The notes: generated by a model from the sequence alone, not told the origin. A stretch of 64,000 nt of DNA from Clostridium gelidum (GCF_019977655.1 NZ_AP024849.1:2141001-2205000), one strand, 5' to 3'; shown: positions 54,174-62,766, counted from the stretch's first letter. Translations and numbers: made by a program.

Positions 54174-55301
54174 TTGATATTAAAAGAAGATTTAATAAAA
54201 TGGATTGATAATTATGATAGTATCAAATATCCAACTCAAATTTATAATGATTTAGTTGTAGAGGGTAGAGAGGAGACCAAAAAGTTTTCTCTAATGGGAG
54301 CCTGGAAAACAGGAAGTATACGAATCGATGAAAAAGGAAGTGCTTACAAGGATAAAGAAGGCTTTTCTTATGATTATACAAAGAGGTGGAAAGACAGTAC
54401 ACCAGTAGGCTATGATGTTTGGAATTATGTTTCAAACAATCAAGAAGAATTAAAGAACAAAGTACCCTTAGGGTTTCCAAAAGAAAAGCCAAGCATTGTA
54501 ACAGAACTCGAATCTAGAAAGGGTTTCGGCTTCATTTGGGCTATATTTGTAGTGCATTGTTTTTATCCTGAAGTATATCCGCTTTATGACCAACATGTTT
54601 ATAGAACATATAAATTCATGATATCTGAGGGAAAAGAAATCTCTAATCTTGCGATAAATGACTGGAATGAATATTTTAAATATAATGAGTTCTTTAAAGA
54701 TTTATTAACTGAGTTGAATATAGATTATTGGAAATTAGACCGAGGTTTATGGGCATATGGTAAGCATTTAAAACAGTCTAATGTAGCTGTAGGTAAAAAA
54801 GAGAAATCTATTAAAATTGTGAAAGATAATTTTAATAAAGCTGTTACAGATATTGAGTGGATTTATTCTACGACATTTGGTGGGAAGGCAAAAAGTTTTT
54901 GGTGGAGGGTTGATGAAAAACTTAATATAGTAGTTAAAAGGAAATTTAAAGGATTTAAGGATATTACCTCTATAGTAATAAGTAAAGCAGATTTAGAAAA
55001 GATAGATAATTTTATGGAAGGTAAAGAATGGGTAGATCTTGCAAATAACATTGAAAAGATTAACAATGGTTCTGAAAAAGATGGTCTTGGTAAATATCTT
55101 TTTCAGTCATTAGGATGGAAGGTAGGAGACGCTCAATTAGCCAGTCATTTGGGTGTTATTTTCACTCTATCTGGAGTATGGAGCTTTAATGGACGTAAGA
55201 GAGGAATTAAATTTAAAAAAAATAATGATAAGTGGCAAGAATCAGTAAAAGAATATTATATTAATCAAGTAAATGATGATATTAATGATGTGATTTTTTA
55301 A
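54174..55301 (+). CDS. Unknown protein, possible DNA-interacting
   Basis: The start is a TTG at 54174 after GAAGTGAT. The 375-residue protein has an N-terminal segment (ESRKGFGFIWAIFVVHCFYP then EVYPLYDQHVYRTYKFM) with a compact helical motif, and a C-terminal domain around 200-350 (WIYSTTFGGKAKSFWWRVDE). No catalytic motif is certain. The YPLYDQHVYR stretch recalls helix-hairpin-helix glycosylase-like proteins and the PAYDRYF motif of the gene at 50059; both readings are weak. By position it is part of the defence island, next to a modification-dependent nuclease. Confidence 0.55.
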   Translation: MILKEDLIKWIDNYDSIKYPTQIYNDLVVEGREETKKFSLMGAWKTGSIRIDEKGSAYKDKEGFSYDYTKRWKDSTPVGYDVWNYVSNNQEELKNKVPLGFPKEKPSIVTELESRKGFGFIWAIFVVHCFYPEVYPLYDQHVYRTYKFMISEGKEISNLAINDWNEYFKYNEFFKDLLTELNIDYWKLDRGLWAYGKHLKQSNVAVGKKEKSIKIVKDNFNKAVTDIEWIYSTTFGGKAKSFWWRVDEKLNIVVKRKFKGFKDITSIVISKADLEKIDNFMEGKEWVDLANNIEKINNGSEKDGLGKYLFQSLGWKVGDAQLASHLGVIFTLSGVWSFNGRKRGIKFKKNNDKWQESVKEYYINQVNDDINDVIF

Positions 55302-55349
55302 GTATAGTATATTTAAAAAAAGTTGAGACGTGATAAAGTGGAAAGCAAT

Positions 55350-55453
55350 AGCAACTTCAACACGACCTGTCTCAGAAACACCCCCGAGGGAAATATAATT
55401 TTCCATATATAAGCATTGTACTAAATTTATATATTTGGTGCAGTGCTTTTTTG
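55350..55453. repeat. Dispersed repeat, class A copy
   Basis: It is nearly identical to 49673-49766, including the hairpin AAGCATTGTAC...GTGCAGTGCTT and six T. It can act as terminator of the gene at 54174. A RAYT remnant follows. Confidence 0.8.
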
Positions 55454-55512
55454 TCAAGCAAAAATTAAAGAATACATTTTAGGGTAATGTAAATTGCGAA
55501 AAAAGAAATTAA

Positions 55513-55679
55513 ACCACATTACAGCAAGAGGTAATCACAGAAATCATATTTTTAGAGATGATGAAGATTTTCAATATTATTGAGCAGTGATAGAGGAAGC
55601 ATTAAGTTACTATGGTAATCATAATTACCAGCTAATTTGCTATTGCTTAATGGATAATCATGTATATTTAATGATAAAG
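55513..55679 (+). pseudogene. REP-associated tyrosine transposase (RAYT) remnant
   Basis: The text reads HITARGNHRNHIFRDDEDFQ then YY, a stop, and IEEALSYYGNHNYQLICYCL then MDNHVYLMIK. It matches the RAYT gene at 62382 with one nonsense codon. The HUH motif is changed from HIH to HVY, so it would be inactive. Both ends are missing. Confidence 0.8.
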
Positions 55680-55741
55680 GAATTGAGAAAGAAAAATCAA
55701 AAAACATGTAGATTCCCTACACCTAAAGAAATATAAAAAGA

Positions 55742-55830
55742 ACTTATGTACGTATATTATTTATGAAATTGGAAATAATTATAATATAGAGAATTGAGTA
55801 CTCAAAACTAAATTTATGCTATAATGGAGG
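55742..55830 (+). promoter_or_regulatory. Conserved leader of an Rpn-type gene, copy 3
   Basis: TATAAT at 55780-55785 is the likely -10 box. A second TATAAT at 55820 touches the GGAGG site and cannot be the promoter for it. The palindrome GAGTACTC lies at 55796-55803. Confidence 0.55.
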
Positions 55831-55837
55831 CAAGAGA

Positions 55838-56800
55838 ATGGGTTATAAAAAGGCCATGAATAATATACATGACCGGTCTTACAAAGATTTGTATTCTAAT
55901 AAAGTAGTTTTTTTAGATCTTGTTAAAGAAATGCTTAAAGCACCATGGGCTAAGGATTTAAATGAAGAGAATCTAGTTTTAGTTGATAAAGAATACATAT
56001 TATCAGATTATGAAGAAAATGAATCTGACATTGTATATAAAGCTAACATTGATGGAAAAGAAGTTATATTTTATATATTACTAGAATTTCAATCAAGTGT
56101 AGATTATAGAATGCCACTCCGATTATTCTTTTACATAAATGAAATCCTTAGGGAGTATATTAAAAACTTAAATAAAGAAGATAAGAAAAATAAAAAAGGA
56201 TTTAATGTACCAGCAGTAGTTCCTATTGTTTTATACAATGCCAAGAGGACGTGGACTGCACCAAGATATTTTAAAGATATAGTAAATAAGAGTGAATTAT
56301 TTGGAGAGAATATAGTAAATTTCAAGTATGAATTATTTGATGTAAACCATCAATATACTAAGGAAGAACTAATTGGTAATAATAATATTTCATCAGCAAT
56401 ATTTCTATTAGATCAAAAAGTAGAGCCATTAGAATTTTTTAATAGATTAAAGGCTGTGGCATTGAAATTTAATAGATTGACGGATAGAGAAAAAATAATA
56501 TTAAAAAATTGGATTAAAAATACTGTTGATGAAGCAATAGCGGAAAATGCAGTTGAAATATTAGAAGCTAATAAAGAGGGAGTGGAAAAGATGGTTGCTA
56601 ATAATGCTTTTATGATAGAGGAAATGAAACAAAAGATTAGGAAAGAAACTGAAAAAGAAGTTAGAAAAAATGAAGAAGAAATTATTAAAGAAGATAAAAT
56701 TGAAATAGCAAAAAATTTATTATCAATGAACATGAATGTAGAAAATATATCAAAAGCTACAGGGTTAAGGATAGAAGAAATTGAAAAATTAAGAAATTAA
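55838..56800 (+). CDS. Rpn-family nuclease (YhgA-like, Transposase_31), intact copy
   Basis: The 320-residue protein starts after GGAGG. It has HDRSYKDLYSNKVVFLDLVK, then SDIVYKANIDGKEVIFYILL with the catalytic Asp and EFQSSVDYRMPLRLFFYINE with Glu-x-Gln, the PD-(D/E)XK core of YhgA-like Rpn proteins. The C-terminus is a coiled coil ending in a helix-turn-helix-like tail (MNVENISKATGLRIEEIEKL). Rpn proteins are DNA endonucleases that promote recombination. This is the full-length sibling of the frameshifted copy at 42.2 kb, about 85-90% similar at the protein level by eye. Confidence 0.85.
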   Translation: MGYKKAMNNIHDRSYKDLYSNKVVFLDLVKEMLKAPWAKDLNEENLVLVDKEYILSDYEENESDIVYKANIDGKEVIFYILLEFQSSVDYRMPLRLFFYINEILREYIKNLNKEDKKNKKGFNVPAVVPIVLYNAKRTWTAPRYFKDIVNKSELFGENIVNFKYELFDVNHQYTKEELIGNNNISSAIFLLDQKVEPLEFFNRLKAVALKFNRLTDREKIILKNWIKNTVDEAIAENAVEILEANKEGVEKMVANNAFMIEEMKQKIRKETEKEVRKNEEEIIKEDKIEIAKNLLSMNMNVENISKATGLRIEEIEKLRN

Positions 56801-56812
56801 ATAGGTATGTAG

Positions 56813-56838
56813 AAAACTACGTTTTTACGTAGTTTTTT
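56813..56838 (+). terminator. Terminator of the Rpn gene
   Basis: AAACTACGT and ACGTAGTTT form a perfect stem followed by TTT. Confidence 0.85.
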
Positions 56839-56863
56839 GATTATAGCAAATTAAACTAATAGT

Positions 56864-56935
56864 AGCAACTTCAACACGACCTGTCTAAGAAGCACCCCAG
56901 GAGTCTTTGTGTAGGAAGAATGACTGAACTTTCTA
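56864..56935. repeat. Dispersed palindromic repeat, class B copy
   Basis: AGCAACTTCAACACGACCTG begins and GGAAGAATGACTGAACTTTC ends a 72-base copy at the right border of the defence genes. Confidence 0.75.
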
Positions 56936-57038
56936 ATGCTGTCAATGTATTAAAAGTAGTCTAATGCCTACGCTTATCCTTTATGTTTTATATAAAATTA
57001 TATAGGTATTGCAATTTTTATTTGTGTCACCTAAATTT

Positions 57039-58766
57039 CTAATTTCTAGATACTTCTATTCGATTTCTCCCCCTCTCTTTGGCTAAATATAATAGCTCAT
57101 CTGCATTTTGTATGCATGTATATTTTCTATTTTCCTTGTTTTCATATAAGCCACCACTTATAGTAACTTTTATTCCTCCATCCACTGAAAGCTCTTCAAT
57201 ATTTACTCTTATATTTTCTGCTATTTTTATTGCTTCATCTATTCCTGTACTAGGAAACATAACAATAAATTCTTCCCCTCCATATCGCCCAATATAATCT
57301 GTATTTCTTAAAGTCTTCATAAGAACATTGCTAATTGACAATAAAACTTTATCACCACATAAATGTCCATAAGTGTCATTAATTTTTTTAAAGTAATCAA
57401 TATCAAGCATCATTAAAGTAAAGACTATTCCTTCTGAATTATACATATCTATTATATTATCTAAGATAGATTCAATATATTGCCTATTATATAAATTAGT
57501 AAGACTATCCCTGATTGATCTTTCATATATAATTTCATTTTCTTCTTTTAACATTTTTACTTTATTTATTTGATTATTATAATTTATTGTTATAGAATAT
57601 GTTTCTAAAAGAACAAAAATAAACATTCCTATTTGGAAAACATATCTATTGATATGAGAAAAACCATTGTTAAGTAATATATCGTTGGCAGCTGTTACAA
57701 TTAAGCAGGTAAATGCAATAAGAGATATACTACTATTTTCCTCACATTTCCTAACTTTCTTTATTAGAAATATTAATATATCAATTACAATAATTATTAC
57801 AACCAGCTCACCATAATATGATAATTTATCATAAAATGTATTGTTAGTTACGAGGCATATACTTGCAAAAGTTACAGAAAAAATTAGTGAAGTAATAATT
57901 GTTCTTCTAGGTATATCACCAAATACTTCCTTTATAAAAAATACATATATAGGAATCCACAAATAATATGTTAGTGCCGCTGTTTTACTTAATAATTCAA
58001 ACGGCATATTTGGAAAGAAATGAACAATTATTCTTTCATTTAAAAATAAGCATCTTAATTGTATAAATAAACATAATATAGAAAATAATAAGTATGATTT
58101 GTTATTTTTCATACGCTTATATAAAGATAAAAATAATAATTCTATAACTAATAATCCACCTATTATTATAAAATCTATCCCTAAGTCAAATATTGATTCA
58201 TTTATAATACTATCCTTAAGTCCAAATTCCATAGATTTAACTTCTGGGAAAATCTCTCTGTAGTTTGATGTTTGAATTACTATTTCGATCTGACCATCTT
58301 TTGAAGTAAAATATGAATAAATTGGCAAATATATCGCTTTCTCATCTTCATAACTTGTCCCAACTTTACCAACCTGCTCCTGCAATACTCCATTAACCCA
58401 AACCTTTGAAGCAGATAATACTCCTTTTGTTCTAAGTCCATATACAATATCTTCTTGTGCACTAATTTTTAATCTTAAAGTCATATATCCCTTATGGTTT
58501 TCACTCAATTGAGTTTTTAAGTTTCCTGGTATTGTTAGATATTGACTAGGGGTTCTATATTCTAATTGATTTGGAGTTAATAATTCATTATCATATATTT
58601 CCCACTGTCCATCTAAATTAATATTTCCACTTTCTTCAAAGTTGTATTCATTTAGAAACATAACTCCATTTATTGCTTGTATATCTTTACTTTTGTTCAT
58701 ATGGAAAAATGAATAAATGCTTATTGATAAAAATAAAAATATTATAATATAGGCAATTTTTTTCAT
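57039..58766 (-). CDS. Membrane diguanylate cyclase (7TM sensor + GGDEF)
   Basis: The 575-residue protein has an N-terminal signal-anchor helix (4-22) and an extracytoplasmic beta-rich sensor of about 170 residues with YMTLRLKISAQEDIVYGLRT (7TMR-DISM type). Seven hydrophobic helices (about 195-390), a short coiled coil and a GGDEF domain (about 405-570) follow. The active-site motif is intact as RYGGEEF near 493, with DIDYFKKINDTYGH for substrate and metal binding. It should make cyclic di-GMP in response to an external ligand. The GGDEF/EAL gene lies 49 bases upstream on the same strand, so both are likely one operon. Confidence 0.9.
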   Translation of the reverse strand: MKKIAYIIIFLFLSISIYSFFHMNKSKDIQAINGVMFLNEYNFEESGNINLDGQWEIYDNELLTPNQLEYRTPSQYLTIPGNLKTQLSENHKGYMTLRLKISAQEDIVYGLRTKGVLSASKVWVNGVLQEQVGKVGTSYEDEKAIYLPIYSYFTSKDGQIEIVIQTSNYREIFPEVKSMEFGLKDSIINESIFDLGIDFIIIGGLLVIELLFLSLYKRMKNNKSYLLFSILCLFIQLRCLFLNERIIVHFFPNMPFELLSKTAALTYYLWIPIYVFFIKEVFGDIPRRTIITSLIFSVTFASICLVTNNTFYDKLSYYGELVVIIIVIDILIFLIKKVRKCEENSSISLIAFTCLIVTAANDILLNNGFSHINRYVFQIGMFIFVLLETYSITINYNNQINKVKMLKEENEIIYERSIRDSLTNLYNRQYIESILDNIIDMYNSEGIVFTLMMLDIDYFKKINDTYGHLCGDKVLLSISNVLMKTLRNTDYIGRYGGEEFIVMFPSTGIDEAIKIAENIRVNIEELSVDGGIKVTISGGLYENKENRKYTCIQNADELLYLAKERGRNRIEVSRN

Positions 58767-58815
58767 TTTTTCTCTCCTTTGGTATCTTCCTCTAGAAGAA
58801 CATTAAATTAATTTA

Positions 58816-61749
58816 TTATATAAATAATCCTTCAATTTCACTTGCAGGTAGTGGTTTACTAAAGTAATAACCTTGAATATAGTCACATTTTTTATCTTTA
58901 ATAATTAAAAATTGTTCTTTCGTCTCTACGCCTTCAGCTACAACTTTCAAATCCATAGTATGTGCCATTTGAATTATATTGTTGATAATTGACTGTTCTT
59001 TGCTGCTAGAAACAATATCATCTATAAATGATTTATCTATTTTTAATGTACTTATTGGCATTTTCATTAAATAGTTAAGTGATGAATATCCTGTTCCAAA
59101 ATCATCAAGTGCAATTCTTATTCCCATATCAATTAATTCATTTAATGCATTTATGCTTGAGTTAAATGATTGCATAAGAACTGTTTCCGTAATTTCAAGT
59201 TCAATAATTTGAGGTTCTATTCCTGTTACATCAATAATCTCCTTTAAATTTTCTAGAAAATTTGGTTGTCTTAAATCTACAGATGATATATTAATGCTCA
59301 TACTTTTAAATTTACAACCTTTATTAAGTAATTTTACACTTTGCTTACAGGATTCTTTAAAAACCCATAAACTTATTTGTGTTATGTATCCTGATTCTTC
59401 AGCAATTGGAATAAATTCAACTGGAGATATAAATCCTAATTCCCTGCTATTTAATCTGAGTAAAGCTTCAAAGCCAAAAATTTCGTTTTTTTCAGCATAG
59501 TATTGTGGTTGATAATTAATAGTAAATTCATTATTATCAATTGCACTTCTTAATATTCTCTCAATGGTTGTTTTTCTTTCTAATTTTGCATATATTTCTG
59601 GACTGTATAATTCAAATCTATTTTTCCCTAGTTTTTTTGCCTCATACATAGCTGAATCAACATTTTTTATAATTGTTCCTGAATCAACTCCATGTTTAGG
59701 ATATAATATAACTCCAATACTAGCTGTTACAGAAATCTGCTTATTATCAAGTTTAAAACTCTTATTAAATAAAGATAATAACTTGTTTGAATAACCACAT
59801 ATTTCCTCTTCCTTAATTGAAGTTTTAAGAATAATAAATTCGTCTCCACCAAATCTGAATAGAATAGATTTTTCATCTACAATTTTTTCTAACTCACCTG
59901 TTAAATATATAAGTAATTCGTCTCCATAATCATGTCCCATCAAATCATTTATGTTTTTAAAATTGTCTAAATCTATTAAAAATACTGCTCCTTGCACATT
60001 AATATTGTTTCTTAATTTTAATTGTTCATTTAATTTTTCCTTGAATAAAACTACATTAGGAAGTTTTGTAAGCAAATCATAATAAGCCATGAATTTTATT
60101 TTCTCTTCTGACATTTTTCTTTCAGTAATATTAGAAATAGATCCTGAAATTGTTAGTGCCTTACCATCTGAATCTCTTACAGTTTTACCTTTGCACAATA
60201 CCCAAACATAAGAACCATCAATAGTTTTTAATCTATATTCAATATTAAGAGCTGATATCTCATTGTTAATATGTCTTTTTAAATCTTCCGACAATTTTGG
60301 CAGATCCTCTGGATGAATTAATTGTTGCAAAAAATCTGTTATATTGTTAACTAGATTTAGTTTGTAACCAGTAATATCCATCATTCTATCAGAAGCATAA
60401 AAATTTCCTGTAGATAAATTCCATTCCCAAATTGAATCATTTGCACATTCTAGTGCAAGCTTATACCGATCTTCACTATTTCTTAAAGCCTCTTCATTAT
60501 ATTGAAGTTCATCATATTGTGCTCTAAGTTCTTCTTCTGTCGCTACTAGTTCTTCATATACAGCAGATAATTCTTCGTAATTTGAACTTAATTGTTTTAT
60601 CATCAAATTAAATGAGCTTCCTAATTTTCCAAATTCGTCTTTAGTTTTAATGTCTGCTCTAACTGAAAAATCTCCGTTTCCAGCTAGCTCCATTAAAGGA
60701 GTTAATTTTCTAATTGGATTTGTCATAATTCGAACAATAACATAAGTTAAAGCAATTCCCAGTATTAATATACAAATTGTAATTCCGAATATTATTTTTT
60801 CTACCTTACTTACTTTACTTGTAAGATCACTTTTGGGTGTAACTGTTGCCATTTTCCATCCCGTCTGAGGCGATGTATACACATTAACAAAAGCTTCATT
60901 TCCATCAACAACAGTTTCAAAGCTGTCATTATCTGTATTCAATAGTTTATTTACATCTTGAAAAGAAAACTTTTTATCATTGGTTGTTTTTATATCTGAA
61001 TCCGCTAATTCAATCATATTTTTAAAATTAAGCTCTGAATTAGCATGGGCTAGCATTGTGCCATCCTTTAAAAAAATAAAAATATAACCCTTATCACCAA
61101 TCTTTGTATTTCTCACAATTTCTGATAACTTATTTAAACTTGTATCAATTGCCAATGCTCCAACAATATCTCCTGAAGTATTTTTAATAGTAGTACAAGC
61201 ACTTATAGCTACATTATTACTTTGATCAATTTCAACCTTATGCGGATCTGAAATAACTACTTCGCCTGGATGTTCCATAGCCAATGAATACCATGGTCTT
61301 TGCCTTGGATCATAAGCACTGTTGCTTAATCCATCTGGCCATGAAATATATCCACCCCACTTAGTTCCTAGACATACATATTCTGTCTCACTATGAGTTT
61401 TCCCATAAAGTTCTAGATAATTATAAATTGAGCTCTCTAAGCCCATAATTTCATTTGAATATTTTTTGTTAATTCCAGTATTGGGTATATTAAATGACCC
61501 TGATATAGAGTTATTCGTTTTTTCTATAACATCGTTGTTTGCTAAAAGTTTTACATCATTTTTCATTTTATTAATTATATCAGAAACATCATTATCCATA
61601 TCCACCATTTGTTTGTTACCATCTGATATCAAATCAGCTTTTAATAAATTATACATATAATTGTATGTTGATATTGCTATTGGAATTGATGTAAATAATA
61701 TAACGAATATACAAAAAAGAAACAATTTCACCCTAAAAGTTATCCTCAT
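58816..61749 (-). CDS. dCACHE-HAMP-PAS-GGDEF-EAL c-di-GMP protein
   Basis: The 977-residue protein starts after AGGGAGTG. Two membrane helices (5-27 and 320-342) enclose a large extracytoplasmic dCACHE-type sensor with RPWYSLAMEHPGEVVISDPH and GDKGYIFIFLKDGTMLAHAN. HAMP (about 343-396), a coiled coil, PAS (about 430-550), GGDEF (570-715) and EAL (735-970) follow. GGDEF is intact (FRFGGDEF near 636), as are the EAL motifs FEALLRL, ELEITETVL, LDDFGTGYSSL, LKIDKSFID and VAEGVET. Both synthesis and breakdown of c-di-GMP look possible; which dominates cannot be read from sequence. Probably sensed input is a small amine or acid ligand, as for other dCACHE domains. Confidence 0.92.
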   Translation of the reverse strand: MRITFRVKLFLFCIFVILFTSIPIAISTYNYMYNLLKADLISDGNKQMVDMDNDVSDIINKMKNDVKLLANNDVIEKTNNSISGSFNIPNTGINKKYSNEIMGLESSIYNYLELYGKTHSETEYVCLGTKWGGYISWPDGLSNSAYDPRQRPWYSLAMEHPGEVVISDPHKVEIDQSNNVAISACTTIKNTSGDIVGALAIDTSLNKLSEIVRNTKIGDKGYIFIFLKDGTMLAHANSELNFKNMIELADSDIKTTNDKKFSFQDVNKLLNTDNDSFETVVDGNEAFVNVYTSPQTGWKMATVTPKSDLTSKVSKVEKIIFGITICILILGIALTYVIVRIMTNPIRKLTPLMELAGNGDFSVRADIKTKDEFGKLGSSFNLMIKQLSSNYEELSAVYEELVATEEELRAQYDELQYNEEALRNSEDRYKLALECANDSIWEWNLSTGNFYASDRMMDITGYKLNLVNNITDFLQQLIHPEDLPKLSEDLKRHINNEISALNIEYRLKTIDGSYVWVLCKGKTVRDSDGKALTISGSISNITERKMSEEKIKFMAYYDLLTKLPNVVLFKEKLNEQLKLRNNINVQGAVFLIDLDNFKNINDLMGHDYGDELLIYLTGELEKIVDEKSILFRFGGDEFIILKTSIKEEEICGYSNKLLSLFNKSFKLDNKQISVTASIGVILYPKHGVDSGTIIKNVDSAMYEAKKLGKNRFELYSPEIYAKLERKTTIERILRSAIDNNEFTINYQPQYYAEKNEIFGFEALLRLNSRELGFISPVEFIPIAEESGYITQISLWVFKESCKQSVKLLNKGCKFKSMSINISSVDLRQPNFLENLKEIIDVTGIEPQIIELEITETVLMQSFNSSINALNELIDMGIRIALDDFGTGYSSLNYLMKMPISTLKIDKSFIDDIVSSSKEQSIINNIIQMAHTMDLKVVAEGVETKEQFLIIKDKKCDYIQGYYFSKPLPASEIEGLFI

Positions 61750-61900
61750 ATATCAACACTCCCTAAAATTATATTTAAGTATAAAAACAAATTCTATTCT
61801 CTACACACTTATGCATATAGTTCATATTTTATCATTCAAGTTTTCCTCTTTCAACGTTTTTCACTATTTATTTCTATTTTTCCCTTTTGTTTTAAAAAAA

Positions 61901-61933
61901 TTCTAATAGATGGTTATATATCATCTATTAGAA
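61901..61933 (-). terminator. Hairpin in the leader of the c-di-GMP operon
   Basis: TTCTAATAGATG and CATCTATTAGAA are perfect 12-base arms; on the minus strand seven T follow. It lies about 150 bases upstream of the GGDEF/EAL start, so it is either a terminator for an upstream minus-strand transcript or a leader attenuator. No c-di-GMP riboswitch consensus was found beside it. Confidence 0.7.
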
Positions 61934-62193
61934 TTTTAATCTTATTTCTATATTTATTTTATTATATGGAATTTACTGTTACTAGCTTGTGATTTTTTTT
62001 ATTGCATCTTATGAACAAGTTACGAATTATTCAGAATATACAAATCATATACCTTATCGTATATTAATCATAATAACTGAAAATGAAAATTATAATATGA
62101 TAAGTGATCGGATTAATGAAATTCCTAAAAAGAATAATTTTCGAATTATAGTTGAACAAAGATCTAGAATTAAATATTTAAATCTAGATTAAT
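61934..62193. other. Intergenic region with a possible gene remnant
   Basis: An open frame at 61989-62192 reads YEQVTNYSEYTNHIPYRILI then ENENYNMISDRINEIPKKNN. There is no ribosome-binding site and no recognised family. It may be the tail of a decayed gene cut by the repeat at 62194. Confidence 0.3.
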
Positions 62194-62324
62194 AGCAAAC
62201 TCAGCCCTTCGGGCTTCAGTAGCAACTTCAACACGACCTGTCTCAGAAGTACCCCCGGGGGAAACATAATTTTCCATATACAAGCATTGTACTAAATTCA
62301 TATATTTAGTGCAGTGCTTTTTTG
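62194..62324. repeat. Dispersed repeat, partial plus full class A copy
   Basis: A partial 5' module (AGCAAACTCAGCCCTTCGGG) is followed by a full copy from 62221 ending AAGCATTGTAC...GTGCAGTGCTT with T run. The full copy directly precedes the RAYT gene. Confidence 0.8.
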
Positions 62325-62381
62325 AGTATAGCAAATTAAATAAGGCAATAATAATGAATGAAAATTGAAGTAGGTGAAATA

Positions 62382-62633
62382 ATGACTACAACCCAAAGAG
62401 TATGGTATGAAGGTGCAGCTTACCACATTACAGCAAGAGGTAATCACAGAAATGATATTTTTAGAGATGATGAAGATTTTCAATATTATTTAACAGTAAT
62501 AGAGGAAGCATTACTTTACTATGGTACTCATAATTATCAACTAATTTGTTATTGCTTAATGGATAATCATATACATTTAATGATAAAGACAGATGATAAA
62601 CCATTAGCAAATTTAATTAGCAGAATCTCATAA
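62382..62633 (+). pseudogene. REP-associated tyrosine transposase (RAYT), truncated
   Basis: The start is ATG 62382 after AGTAGGTG; a frame to 62358 exists. The 83-residue product reads MTTTQRVWYEGAAYHITARG through RNDIFRDDEDFQYYLTVIEE to CLMDNHIHLMIKTD. This is the N-terminal part of a Y1/HUH transposase with the HIH metal motif, but the tyrosine-bearing helix and the rest (usually 100-200 residues more) are missing. It is joined to a ghost of the DUF2357 nuclease. RAYTs mobilise REP-type palindromes; the class A repeat just upstream is a plausible substrate. A shorter form could still bind hairpins. Confidence 0.8.
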
Positions 62634-62634
62634 T

Positions 62635-62766
62635 TTATTTGGTGATCATGGGGGCATATTGTGGTATGGGAAGATTAAAAATATTAATCTGATTAAAAGA
62701 AATGAAATACTTGAATTGCCAAAGAATGCGGAAAGTTTATATTATAAAATTGAAGTATAAGAGTGG
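62635..62766 (+). pseudogene. Second ghost of a DUF2357 nuclease
   Basis: The text reads FGDHGGILWYGKIKNINLIK then RNEILELPKNAESLYYKIEV, a stop, and EW. It aligns with GINYYGKIVDIKVVKRNKIK and YYIFKIEEW in the intact gene at 39580-42006. The resemblance is at protein level, so this comes from a diverged relative. 62767-62895 shows no gene. Confidence 0.55.

Noticed and set aside
55820..55825. TATAAT as promoter of the intact Rpn gene
   Set aside because: It touches the GGAGG ribosome-binding site, so a transcript starting after it would lack that site; TATAAT at 55780 fits better.
57079..62192. Several plus-strand open frames across the c-di-GMP genes
   Set aside because: They are antisense shadows of two full-length proteins with complete motif sets.
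61750..62193. c-di-GMP riboswitch upstream of the c-di-GMP operon
   Set aside because: No GEMM-type conserved core could be found on the minus strand; only a simple hairpin is present.
22484..62324. Group I intron or IStron 3' ends as the origin of the dispersed repeats
   Set aside because: The copies are only 70-130 bases, no intron core or TnpB gene lies beside them, and two copies are next to RAYT relics instead. Not excluded, but not supported here.
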